NCBI GenBank assembly: GCA_905178155.1
Contig: CAJINV010000005.1
Coordinates: 2,606,054-2,670,053 of the forward strand
Source: Amoebophrya sp. A120
Lineage: Eukaryota > Sar > Dinophyceae > Syndiniales > Amoebophryaceae
Direction of reading: 5' to 3'
DNA length: 64,000 bases
Shown here: piece by piece, positions 10,446 through 21,325 of the stretch
Layout: each line of letters opens with the position of its first letter
Position numbering within the stretch: the stretch's first letter is position 1
Notes under the pieces: model-generated
Databases searched by the model: none
What the model saw: only the letters and a program-made list of their open reading frames with translations
What the model was told of the DNA's origin: nothing
Made by a program: the position numbers and the translations under genes

Positions 10446-13400
10446 ATGGCCATTGACTGGCTCTCCCCGTTGGCCGCCAAGCTCCTCGTTGAGCTGCCTG
10501 ATAACGCGTCCTCTTCGAGTAGCAGCCCAACTGTCGAAGATGTCTCGAACCAGTACCGCAGCTTGTGCCATGAAATGTTCGGGAGTACCACCAACACGAC
10601 GGACACCAACGCCGGCCACAACATCTTCTGGAAGCTCACTTCGAGGGGAGCACCAGCAAGAACGTCATCAAAGGGTAGTACATCGACGTCGCAGGTCCAA
10701 GCCTCCGCCGACAGCCTTGGCAAACTGTTGTTCTACTGGCGCGAAAATTTTCTCGCGCTCCCGAGCGAAAACCGAGACCGGCTCTTCTGGGCGTTGCTCC
10801 GGTACCACAACCCCCTGTTCACCCGCTCGTTGGAGGTCTGGGGCTACTCTGCCGAGAATCTCGGCGTGCTCGGCGACCGCCTGGCCGCAGATTTCCGGTT
10901 GGCGGTCTTCCACCCGCGCAAGCTGCTACAGTCTCCGCAGGCGGAAAGCAGCCTGAAAATTCTCGGCTCTTTGGTCCCCGTGCATCTGGTCTTCCGGCTG
11001 TTGCGGAAATTCCAAGCGATCCAAACCTGCGTGTCCCACGAAGAGATCCGGGAGGTTTTGGCGGAGGGGTTTGACGAGTTGGATAAAGAGCCTGTAGCTT
11101 CGGCGAATTCGGAAGAAGAAAAAGAGGAGGCTTCTTCAATTCTTTCAGACTACCTGTACACCTATCAATCCGTCTTGAGTACAACTTCCAGCGCGAGCGC
11201 GGAAGACGCGAAGATAAGTCCCGAGGAAGCTGGAGGAGGAAAATGTCACGACAACAAACCACCAGACGACGAGCAGCGCTTTTTCGCCCGCGTCGTCCTC
11301 CGCACCCCGGACATCTTCTTTCACTATTGGACCGAACTCTGTGTTGGTCACCGCCCAACCGTGGTTAGTCCAGACCACTCCGGCCTGCACTGCGGGTTTC
11401 GAACCTGTCTGGGGTTGACGGTGTTGTCCGCGCACCCGGAAAACGCGTGTAGATTGTTGACAGGGGTCGCGTCAATTACATCAGCTTCTTCCTCTTCGGC
11501 GGCTGCAAGTAGCGACGCACAGAAGTCCTCGGCGGCACCAGAAACTGGTGCAGAAGTGGATGCATCCAGCCAGAATCGCCTGACAAGCTGGAACCGGTTC
11601 GCGCCGCTTTTTCCGGCGTCTTGTGTGGCCGGAGCGCTAGCCGGAATTCAGCTGGTGGACTGTCGAACGGGGTCGGAGCTGGCAGCCAGCTTAGTGGTCG
11701 AGAAAGAAAGACAGTAAGTACATCTTAATCTGAGGACTGGGTCGCTTTCGCTTACAATTTCCTAGGTCATGATCCTCGTTGCATGGTTTTTGTCACTCAT
11801 GCTTGTTTCGCTGCAGATAGGCATACGTAGGAAACGAAAAAGGAGTGCGCTTGTTGTTGTTGTGTCTTGTGAAACAAAACTTTGATCCTACATCATCGCG
11901 ATTATTCCATCAGACCTTCTCCTGACGACTGGTTTGCGTCGGACGGCAGCAGCGACGAGGAGGACGAGGAAGGAACGGATTCCGCCACATCAGACCTTCC
12001 ATCTGGACAAAGAACCAAGGGCGGCCGCAACCTCACCGTGCCCGCGAACAGTCGCATCCTGGGCAGTTTGGAAATCGCGGCTTCGACCCAACTCGAAGAC
12101 CTCCGCTCCCTGGCCGCAACCTTGGAATCGCATCGGGGAAAATTTCTTTGCCTGTTCGGGCAGAACCAGCCCGGAGTGATCGTGAACTTGTCGCGGGAGC
12201 TCGGGTTTCCCTACGTTTTGTCACTGGAGGGGGATTTTGCGGAGATCTGCAAGGCCTTGGCAAAAATCGACAAAGAGGACGATTATTTGTTGATGCCACA
12301 AAATAACGTCGACGGACACGCAAGTGGCCAGATGAATGGCACGACGACCAAAAACTGGTCTACGTGGCTCACGAACGCGGCGACGAATCTGGACAACGCG
12401 TTGCTGTCGATGGACGCAAAGGTGCAAAGTGCGTCGAGGCAGTTTGAGAAGAAGGCGAACGTGATTTTGGATCAGGGACAGAAGAAAATGGACGAGCTGT
12501 ACAAGAAGAATTTCGACTTTCAACCGGAGGACAGGGCGGGGGTCGTGGAAGATTCTTCACGACCTGGTGAGGTGGAAGAACAAGGCGCGGCAGGTGTGGC
12601 AGAGCCTGGCGTTAATAGTTGTACCATTGCTGCTGCGTCCTCGTCCTCCGCCTCGAGTAGTAGTGCAAGTCCAGCAGCACCAGCGCCACCTCCACCCCCT
12701 CCACCAGACGACGACTCCGCGTCACACACTTCGAGCTCTGCCGGCAGCTCTTCTGCGGCCACAGCGAACAAAATCCTTGAAACCGGATCGTCGCTGTTTT
12801 CCAGTTTCAAAGGCCACTTGAAAAAGGCCCAGGACCAGATGCAGACGCACCTGGCAAATGCGAGTGCTGCGAACGGGAATATGAAACTCGGGGAAATAAA
12901 TAAATCTGCGCCATCCGGAGCAGCGGGGGACCAGACAAGTGGAACATCAAAGGGACCGCCACCCCCACCGCCCCCTGCTCCACCAAGCAGCTCCACTGCC
13001 AGTGCAGCTCCCACAACCTCCTCCGCGGCGACGACCGAAGACGACAGAAGTGTGAAAACGACCTCCAACGAAGCGTCGTCGTCCTCCCCCGGGGACGAAA
13101 TCTACTCGACGAGCGACATGTTCAGCGGGTTGCAGGGGGCTGCACAGGGGCTGTACAAGTCGTATGTGACCACGTCGGAAAACAGGGCAGGTGGAACTGA
13201 AACTGCGGCAGCACCTGGGCTGGGGGACGGCTTAGCAGGAGTGGATCCAGATACAGGAGTTTTTGGCGGAGCGACAAAAGACGGCGACCAACAAGACCAA
13301 GGTGCGTCAAACTTACTCCAGGAGGCCATTGCCAACGTGAAAAACAAGGTCCCGCTGGTTGTATCGTCGTCGTCCGCGGAAAGTGCTTCCTTTTCGAAAC

Positions 13401-14563
13401 CGCCGCCACCACCCGGAGGAGGCAGCTCTACTTCCGAACGGAACGAAGGGAAGCCTGGGGGGATGATGGCTTCGCTGAAAAAATCCTTGTTGCAGCAACA
13501 AAGCAAGATGAATGGGACTACTACGGACCAAGCTAAACATGCGAAGAAGAAATCGTCTTCCAAAGACCTTCTCGACGACGACACCTTCGCGATTGAGTCG
13601 TCAGAGGAAGAATCTAGTGCGGACGAAGCAGAAACGAAACCTGGCGCAGCTGCTGGTGTCAACGATTTACACAAGACGAGCAACAGTGCCGCTCCGTCGG
13701 CCCACTCGGCAGCGGTGGCAGCGACGAGTTCATCTTCAGCAGGCGGCGATAGAAACAAGGTCGATGGCGACCTGCTCTCTGCAAGTTCGCCTACTTCCTC
13801 AAGTCTTCAAGCAGGAGCTCCACGCCAGCAACCTTCGCCCGCACCGCCCCCGCCGAGGGAAATCGGCGTGGAGCAGCTAGCCGGGTTTAGGAAGGGGGAT
13901 TTGATTCCGAAGCAGGACCTCGACAAATTACTTCGGTCCTCCCTCGCAAATTCCTTTGAGGTGACAAAATTCCGGAGGCCAGCTGGGGGCATTGGGCTCG
14001 GGGGAGGAGCAGCAGTTGCTGCTGTTCCGGCAGCACCACCACCTGTAGCGGCAGAGCAAGTGCAAGGAACCTCCTCGAGCTCTTCAAAGACCTCGTCCTG
14101 GTGGGAGCGAGCGAAGAAAAACATTCAGGAGTCCACGAAAGCGGCCACGCAAGTCGCTTCCGGAATGATTGCGGGCGACGCCCTGGCGTTTCACGAGCGA
14201 CGGCAGAGGCTGCTGATCCTCACACTGAACTACATGCTCCTCGTGTCCGAAAAGGAGGGAGGGGCTGCACTAGAGGCACATGATCCAACACAGACCTCTA
14301 GTACTTCGGGAGTTGTACTAGAGTCAACTTCTACAACCCCGCCGCGGCGCTACATGGTCGTGCATTCATGTCGTCGGATAAACACGATCCGGCGGTTATC
14401 CTTCGAAGAAGAGAGGCCGAAGAGGTTACAGGTCGAATACAAAAACAAAGCGATCATCAACATCTACCACATCGAGGAGAGTGACAGGTTCATGAAAGTT
14501 CTGCAGTCCCAACTGATGGCCCTGAACATTGGCATGAAGAATGTCGGAAGTGGAAGCACATAA
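10446..14563 (+). CDS. low-complexity protein, two exons
   Basis: ATG at 10446. Exon 1 runs to 11713, followed by a canonical GTAAGT donor and an acceptor at 11912-11913. Exon 2 is 11914-14563, and the phase 2 junction is in frame, giving about 1305 residues. The first 350 residues look ordered and helical (for example FWALLRYHNPLFTRSLEVWG). The middle ~700 residues are disordered: Ser/Ala runs, poly-Pro stretches around 12690-12710 and 12958-12990, and acidic Glu/Ser/Asp clusters. The last ~150 residues are ordered again (FHERRQRLLILTLNYMLLVS, then RRLSFEEERPKRLQVEYKNK) and read like a PH- or myosin TH1-type beta sandwich, which would suggest lipid binding. That reading is weak. No enzyme motif is visible. 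Function unknown. Confidence 0.75.
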
Positions 14564-15606
14564 TGAGTGTGAAGGAGCTGAAAAAGAACTATCTGCGGGT
14601 GCATATGACAGACACGAACGACAAAAATAGTTTTTCAAAAGAAACAAAAGACTAGACGCGAGGTTCGAGGAACCAGTACCGTGCTGTCATAGGTAGATGG
14701 AAGTGCAGGTGCAACCGTTTCTTCGAAGTTTTTGAAATTGATGTTCCGGCGTCAATGTCATCTTCGTAAACTTCGTAATCGTTTTGTTTTCAAAGTGTGC
14801 ACATGTCTTCATCAATTAACGAGTTAGAGTGATGTTTTCGAGGGGCGGCGTCCGCCGCGTGCTGTTTCTCTCTGTTCTCTGATGAGAGGAGAGAAGGATT
14901 CGTGTTTCTCGTAAGTGATCACAGTTGCTGTGTGTGAAGAATGAATACTCGTTCTTTGGGCGGTAGTTGTTTGCGCGGAACAGACTCTTCGACAAAAACG
15001 CTTTACTTTTCGCCAACTTCGTTTCACAATTGGGGCAGTGTAGTACTTAGCCGCTCATTTCAGACCGCGAGAGCGATACGTCTTGTAAAAGGAAAAGCTG
15101 TTTTAGTTTTGGTTCGCGGACCGGAACTTAAAATTAGGGACCGCGCCCAAGGAGCTGGAGTGTCGGTCGTGCGGTTGTCACAACTCTCGCAGCGCCTTCG
15201 GTGCTAGGACGACGCGCTTCACCGCTGAAACCGATTCGAAAGACCGGCGCCGCCGCCGAGAGGGTAAACCTCAAGATCGACGGACATCAACAGTAGGCAG
15301 CCTCAACTGGTGCCTCCTTGCCTCATCGTCATCTTGGGGAACAAAGCGAGCTCCTTGTCTGCAGTCGTGGAGCAACGCGGAAGCCATTACACACGAAGTG
15401 CTGCGCGTTGAGAATAAAGCCGCAAGATAGCGTAGCAGGAGCAGTGCCGTGTAGTTCTCCTAGCGATTAGTTGTATCATTACATCGACGTCGCGCTTCTA
15501 TTGCTCCTAGACAGCTTCCACCTCTACACTCCCGAGGTAGAGTTGATCAACGTCTTCCTGCAGCTGCTTTTTCGAGGCGACACCCACCCCGTGGAATCCG
15601 CCCAAC
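14564..15606. other. intergenic spacer
   Basis: About 1.04 kb without a supported gene. Only short open frames occur, on both strands, with no conserved features. The presumed promoter and 5' untranslated region of the multi-exon gene at 15607 are at its right end. No clear repeat was seen. Confidence 0.55.
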
Positions 15607-18600
15607 ATGGCGACTATGCTGGGGGACTACCCGTTCCCAAAGCGCCAGGACACCATGTTCCTTGACACAATACATCCAAAAGACGTGCCGCTGGGCCATG
15701 TCTACCCGCAAAAGGAGGAAGATTTCTCCTTGAAGACCGACGACATATTCAAGGCGCAGCCCTACTTCCACACCCACAACTTCAGAAATATGAGAAAACC
15801 GGAATGGGGTATAGTTCATACGGTTTTATATGTTTCCTTTGCTTTACAAGTTAGGTGTAGATGATGTATGAAGGTACTAGAGCTTTGCAGAAGAATGACA
15901 AGTTGATGCAGGATCACGTACTACAGGAGCGCGAATCATTTCTATGTCTAAAAAAATCGCATCACAGACCACGGCATGCGAGCAACGACCTGTTACCCAA
16001 ATCCACTACGAAGACCGCGAGATTTGTCACTCACGGTTTACGACATCGAAGGCGCGAGACCCGCAAAAACACAGGTTTGCGTTCTTGCGCATTCATGCAG
16101 CACGACAGGAAATTTCTCTCTTACCGGAATCGCATGCGAAATCGCATGACAACTATCAAAAATTGTTGTTGATTTTTCCTGAATAAAAATGATGCAAAAC
16201 CTCACAGATCTTCAAGGGCCAGAGGCACGTAGACCCATTAGCACCGGTGTACCAACTCCCTTCTTGTCAAATGCAGAAACCGCTTTCGCCAAGTATAATC
16301 CGCTCAGGCGTTACAATCTCAAGCGTTACAATAGAGTCTGAGATTTGTCTTGCATGATGAGCATGATCCAGCCAACTCTCATAGGGTTGCGCATGACAAG
16401 TTCCGGAGCTCCAAACCCCACTACATTCTGTCGAAATTTGTATTGCGAAAGGTGGAACGCTGTGCGAGTCTGTCATGCCCATCATGCAACACAACTTCCA
16501 GATTCTATTGTAACGTTTGAGATTGTAACGTTTGAGCAGGTCATACCAAGGAGATTTAGCGGGAGACATACCAACGACATTTCGGACATCGAGTACACTG
16601 CCCGTGATTTTCTTGGTTTTATTGCTATTTGGTATTCGTATTTGTGATGCTCGTGCTCCAGCTCCTGCTGCTGCTGCTGCTGCATGAAAAGACGTACTTA
16701 GGTCGCACCCAGACTGTGCATGGCAAAAAATTTTGAAGAAACCCACTTATACTAACTCAGGTTGACCAGCAGCAAAATCATCATGCCCGACCGCAATTAC
16801 GTCAGGGATCCGAACGACGCGAGTGACATAGAGTACACCTGTCCCAACTACAAGGGCCGGGTAATTCTCCCGTCTAGGACGAACAGCCATCTATGAAATG
16901 CAAAAGTACTATCGCACTCGTACAAGTATCGCAATCGTGCATGGATATGAAAGACGATTTGTCAAAAATGATAAACCTGCTTTCTAGAAGTACCTGAATT
17001 CGCATGAGAAATTCCAAATCTATGTATTATTGACAAAATGTGTCATGGATGCGGTAGCTCGTACTAGGTAGTGCGATCATGATACTTTCGCAATGCATAC
17101 CATCCGGACCCGCACAACTCGCTCGCGATTGGTGACATTAACGGCCCGAAAAGGAATATGAAAGCCTCAGGTTGGAAATCCTCAAAGTGGAGATAATTTG
17201 TAATGCAAAAAAACGACTCCAGTTGAAGCGCCATTTGTAGTCGGCGCATGACAAATTTCCCGGGCACTCAAAACGTGTCTGTCATGCTAGTTGGGCAAAG
17301 AGCTGCCCTTCTTTCGTGCTAATCAGCAGCCCAAGTCTGAACCCCTAGAAGCACAATAGTCGGCCTCCATGGCGTTCTCTGCAATACAGTCTTTTTGGTG
17401 TCGCATTTCATGCATCACAAATCATTTCCACTTTGAGAATTTCCATTCTGAGGCTTTCATAAGGAAAATTCCGTTTCGGGAAACGAACCCGGTGGACCCC
17501 GAGTATTACGTCTCCCAGGCCACCACCACATATGCATTGCAAAAGTATCGTACGAGTATAAGTTGCATTACAAATTATGCTGATTCACCCTGAGAAAGAG
17601 ATTTGTCATGCATAAACGCAATTACTACGAGTGCGATACTTTTGCACAGGATACCACAAGCCTGTACGCAAATTGGAACGAGGAAACAGGTAATCGTTAT
17701 TGGTGATGTCGCGAAGACTAGATTTGCTTTTGTGATGCGTAGTGGCGGTAACGACGTGCTGCGCAACGTGCATCATAAGTAAATATGTTGTTGTTGTATG
17801 AGATGAACTACGATTTTGGAGGACTGACTACTGCAACACAAGGTCTCTACCACCCACAAGCGCGGCCGAGAACAATAGGAGTCGTTCCGGGAAGCAAACC
17901 GAGGAAACTACAGTGGAGCAACAGCGAGCCACAATTGAGCTTAGTCAAGGAGGATATTGCAGGTATTCGTATTGAATTTGACAAAGCAAGGTAGTAGGTC
18001 CTGGTAATGCACTGCCACAAGTCTCGTCTGGGTCTTTCGTCGTTGTCATGCCGTTCTTGCCAAAGCCACCTAGCAGAGAAATGTATGATAAACGAATTCT
18101 CTTCTAAGGTGCGAACTCGCAGAGGTGGTGCGGCGAGCGACCCATTCACGTCTATGACGATATGACGACAAAACCGCCCATCTTCTTCCACGACCCATTT
18201 GACATCCCGGGGGCACAGGTAACCATGGGACTTGTTGTGCAGGAAGTTGTGATTGCGTGGTTCTTCATTCATTCTTCGTGCAAGGCGAAAAATTGCATAA
18301 AGGTTCCCTTTTGTTTTGCATCAAAGTTCGGTCGACGGTTCTGAAACAAAGCGAAAGCTGGACTCTCTCGAATAATATCGAACAAAACGGGACTTAACAC
18401 ACAGGTAAGCAGTTTGAAAAAGGGTTTGGTCACGAGCCGGTTCACGAATCCCATCACACCCGCCTACACGCTCCTCGACGGAAAGAAGGACGTCCTGCCA
18501 AAATACGTCCCAAGACAGTCCGCGGACGCTAGGCTTCCCGCGACCGGGACCTCCGCACCGTTATCTGCCACAGCAGCCTCCGCGTTGCCGACGCCGCAGG

Positions 18601-18758
18601 GGAAAAGTGCGAGCTTTTCGGCGGACAAGGAAAACATGCCCCCGATGCCCATGCCGGGGAACAACACCAATGTGAACTCGCAGACCATGAAAATGCCTAT
18701 GCCCCCCGCTTCGGGCGGAACCGCGGCACAGCAACTGGGGCAGTTTGTGGACGGTTGA
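15607..18758 (+). CDS. multi-exon protein with repeated Asp-Ile-x-Gly and Asn-Pro-x-x-Pro-x-Tyr motifs
   Basis: Starts at ATG 15607 and ends at TGA 18756-18758. Coding pieces: 15607 to about 15808; 16208-16293; 16551 to about 16612; about 16762-16891; 17105-17156; 17467-17530; 17659 to about 17690; a possible short exon near 17743-17779; 17803-17990; 18125-18218; 18405-18758. Four gaps are introners that must be removed at their duplicated target sites to keep frame. The last two introns are ordinary GT-AG in phase. The first junction (15808 to 16208) and those around 17690-17802 are unresolved. The predicted protein repeats two short motifs: DDIFKAQP, NDISDIE, NDASDIE, GDINGPK, DIPGAQ, and VDPLAPVYQLPS, TNPVDPEYY, TNPITPAY. 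Such repeats suggest a structural, possibly cytoskeletal or axonemal, protein, but I cannot name the family. The C-terminus is Met/Pro/Ala-rich. Confidence 0.65.
16294..16545 (+). mobile_element. introner element 1, target duplication CCAAG
   Basis: A 252-bp intronic element flanked by CCAAG at 16289-16293 and 16546-16550. Its terminal inverted repeats are about 47 bp: the left end reads TATAATCCGCTCAGGCGTTA and the right end in reverse complement reads TATGACCTGCTCAAACGTTA. Both continue through a doubled CGTTACAATCTCAA/CGTTACAATAGA block. Removing the element plus one CCAAG joins ...TCG CCA AG to G AGA TTT... in frame. A GT donor paired with an AG acceptor here would lose one base and shift the frame. 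Confidence 0.9.
16892..17099 (+). mobile_element. introner element 2, target duplication CCATC
   Basis: A 208-bp element between CCATC copies at 16887-16891 and 17100-17104. The ends form an imperfect inverted repeat: left TATGAAATGCAAAAGTACTA, right reverse complement TATGCATTGCGAAAGTATCA, both followed by TCGCACT. Removing the element and one CCATC joins AGC CAT C to CG GAC CCG in frame. No GT lies near the left boundary and no AG near the right boundary, so this intron cannot be GT-AG at its frame-restoring position. Confidence 0.9.
17157..17461 (+). mobile_element. introner element 3, target duplication AGGAA
   Basis: A 305-bp element between AGGAA copies at 17152-17156 and 17462-17466. 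It has the best terminal inverted repeat of the set, about 51 bp with roughly five mismatches. Left starts TATGAAAGCCTCAGGTTGGA; right reverse complement starts TATGAAAGCCTCAGAATGGA; both run into CTCAAAGTGGA and TTTGT(A/G)ATGCA. Excision with one target copy gives AAA AGG AA + A ATT CCG, in frame, without GT-AG. Confidence 0.92.
17531..17653 (+). mobile_element. introner element 4, target duplication CCACA
   Basis: The smallest of the set, 123 bp, between CCACA copies at 17526-17530 and 17654-17658. Left end TATGCATTGCAAAAGTATCG and right reverse complement TATCCTGTGCAAAAGTATCG share TGCAAAAGTATCG. Inside are TTGCATTACAAA and TTTGTCATGCATAAA, the motif pair found across the family. Excision leaves ACC ACC ACA + AGC CTG in frame. 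Confidence 0.9.
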
Positions 18759-20442
18759 GATCATATGAAATTAGAGAACGGTACTAGGAATGCAGTATCT
18801 GTACGGAAGGAACTACTGCGAAAGCGAAATGTTTCTCAATTAATAGTATAGTGAGATTTATTCAAAATGAACTTTTTACAGTTTCATCCTGTAATTGTGC
18901 AAAAACTTCTATCAAAATGACCTGACCACTGGTGTCACCTGTGAATGTAAATTACCTTTCAAACAATCGCCAATGACCCGTAAAAAGAACTATTCGCTAG
19001 AAGCTCAATTCGTATTTCAGAAGCTTTGAATGATATCCGGTGAAGTTGTTGTGCTACATCGAAGAAACGAACCGACTGTCGAATTCGGGATACACCCCTC
19101 CAGAACTCCTTAATTTTACACCAAAACTAAAGCTATGTGTGTGCTGCAGACGTCGTTGTGACGTAATGCGGGCATGATCGGGGCGTCCGTTTCACTTGTA
19201 GCAGCAGTCCCGAGCAGCAGTCGTGATTACATTGTAGAATCAGACGAGAACTGAACTGTAGCTAAACCTTTGCACCGAACAAATGAACAGCGAATGATAT
19301 TTGTTATGCTAGCTTGATAAGATACGGAACTACCACTACATGCCTCGTAGTTTATCTCCTGACCTGTTGCCTCCTCCTGTATCACACCACTGAAAATTCC
19401 TACTTTCACCGTGCTGTGACAGTGGCGCTCGCGCACTGCATAAAATACCCTTCATCTACTTAACTCGAACTCCTCCTCCTGTGTCTCCGAGGTTTGTTTG
19501 CCGTCCCGCCTGACAGCCTGAAAACTATCCCTGAACCTCCTGCTGGTGAACTCTAAAATAGAAAGATACTAAACTACGGCAGTGTTGCTCACTCCGTACC
19601 GGGTCCCGTGCGAGCAACCGTAGCCAGCGGAGTGGAGAGGGAAACCACTGCTCAGACGTTACCGGAGAAATTTGGTAACGATTGGATCCCGGGAGCGCAC
19701 CCACAGAACTTGCCCATGGACCTGTGAAGAACACGACGGCAGCGATCTCCGATCATTCTCGTCATCACTCCGATCTGAAGTTGCTCTTGTGATCTTTATG
19801 AGTTTACGGCTAAGATTATGCGTTCAAAAAAAAAAAAAAAGAAAGATACTAGACTAAGCCTGCCGCCCACCGTGCTAGGCGCGGCTATCCTGGTGCGCAG
19901 ATCTAAAGTTGAACCTGATGTGATTCTGTTCGAGTTCTTCGTAAGTTTTCGGTATGTCCTTTCACCGTGGTACTCTTGTTCGGTAGCTTGTGTAAGCACC
20001 CCGCTCCGGGATGTTAATCGGTTATCTTACGACCGTTGTTGACAATGCTCTTGCGTTTCGGTTCGGTTTGTGAGTGGAAAATTGATTTTCATCTTCCTCG
20101 GTCTCATCGTTCTGTTGCAAGATGATTGTTTTCTGTGCTGGCTGTAGAGCACCATCTTCATCTATCTTCGGTATATGAGCTGCAGGATGACCCATTAGCT
20201 GTCGCCAACATGTTGTTGATCATTTCTGCCTTCGAAGTCAAATCCAGTTCCAGACCTCCTACAATAGGCTTCTTATGACTAGCATGATAGATTTTGCTTT
20301 ACTAACCTCCTCCTTTTTACGCACCACCCCCTAAAGCACTTCGTGCGCTTCTTGTACTGCGTTTTGAAAGTCAAGCTAGCACCACCTTCTCACCGTGCCT
20401 CGCAATTTTGCTGTATGACAGACCCCCCGACCATCAAGAAAA
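18759..20442. other. intergenic spacer with a retroposed-looking insert
   Basis: About 1.7 kb without a supported gene. It contains an insert at 19577-19839 with a 15-A tail and flanking 17-bp direct repeats (listed separately). The rest shows only short open frames and pyrimidine-rich stretches. Confidence 0.55.
19560..19856 (+). repeat. candidate retroposed sequence with poly(A) tail and target-site duplication
   Basis: AGAAAGATACTAAACTA at 19560-19576 recurs as AGAAAGATACTAGACTA at 19840-19856 (16 of 17 identical). The ~263 bp between them ends in a run of 15 A at 19826-19840, directly abutting the second repeat copy. Duplication, insert, 3' poly(A), duplication is the signature of LINE-type target-primed reverse transcription. 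The insert is GC-richer than its surroundings. I cannot identify its parent RNA; a SINE or a structured small RNA are both possible. Confidence 0.6.
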
Positions 20443-21243
20443 ATGAAGCGCAAGCACTTTACCGCTGACGTGATCCGACCTCAGATTCCCGTCGGCACCC
20501 AGGGCGCCAACGACTACTACAGCAGCGGACCGCTTCCGACCGGCGCCGCCCAGTGCGTCACGTTTGAGCAAGATTTCAACGAGGGTTGTTTGCTCACGAC
20601 TGGGAAACAGCAGTGCAACGTCTTCAGCGACTGCGGCAACGTGGAGCAATTGCGGGCCGGAGTGAACAACCTGAACGTGAACGACGGGAGGAACGCCAAC
20701 AACAACCACGGCCCCCGCACACAATTTTTACAAATTGCCGACCGTGCCGGCCCGAATTCGCATAAGATTTGGGAGCGAAAATTGCCTCCCAGTCACGACT
20801 CGCGGTTCCACCCCTGTGACCAGGACCGGCTGGCGCAGTTGCTGAAAGACCCTTTTCGCACTACGCCAGAGCTGGAGACGTACAAGCGCAGGAAGGAGTC
20901 GGAACAAAGTGTTGGACCATTGTCCTGGCAAGCGCAAATCGTGAATAAGACCAATCGGCGGTATTTCTCGGTTCCAACTGAGAAACTGTTCGAGCAAAAG
21001 TTCGTGGAGGAGTTCAACACGGAAGATCGCGGCATCGTCCCAGCGAAGCAATACAGAGTGAATTTGGTGAAGCGCGACTGGTATAGTACTTCGAATTCCG
21101 GAGACGAGAAAAAAGCAGCATCTTCCCATTTCATCTACTCGTCGAACTATCCACCGGATCCGGTTGTGCCGCCGGTGAGATACGGACTGGGTTTGGTGCC
21201 GCCTGAGGCTGAAGTGAGAAGCAAGTTAAGTTTGGGGGGGTGA
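20443..21243 (+). CDS. hypothetical protein, 266 residues
   Basis: Single open frame from ATG 20443 to TGA 21241-21243. Soluble, charged, with no signal peptide or membrane span. Recurrent short segments such as LPPSHDSRFHPCDQDRLAQL and DWYSTSNSGDEKK give no family assignment. The next ORF on the same strand begins only 83 bp downstream. The two may be exons of one gene, since the gap has CAG acceptors such as GTACAG near 21341, but no junction is compelling. It may instead be a closely packed neighbour. Function unknown. Confidence 0.6.
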   Translation: MKRKHFTADVIRPQIPVGTQGANDYYSSGPLPTGAAQCVTFEQDFNEGCLLTTGKQQCNVFSDCGNVEQLRAGVNNLNVNDGRNANNNHGPRTQFLQIADRAGPNSHKIWERKLPPSHDSRFHPCDQDRLAQLLKDPFRTTPELETYKRRKESEQSVGPLSWQAQIVNKTNRRYFSVPTEKLFEQKFVEEFNTEDRGIVPAKQYRVNLVKRDWYSTSNSGDEKKAASSHFIYSSNYPPDPVVPPVRYGLGLVPPEAEVRSKLSLGG

Positions 21244-21325
21244 AAGAAGAACAACACCAATACATATCCAAATTGAAGAAACAGAAGGAAGAAAGGAAGG
21301 GCGAGAATAAACTACATCAAGAACA

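Noticed and set aside
12520-13068. Minus-strand ORF of 182 codons within the 10446-14563 gene, and similar antisense frames at 13102-13758
   Set aside because: Antisense shadows of Ser/Ala/Pro-rich coding sequence; no independent features.
19577-19839. Spliced-leader, U-snRNA or SRP RNA gene
   Set aside because: Short similarities (CCGTAGCC, CCCGGGAGCG, GGCTAAGAT) do not extend into the required conserved regions; retained only as a retroposed sequence of unknown source.
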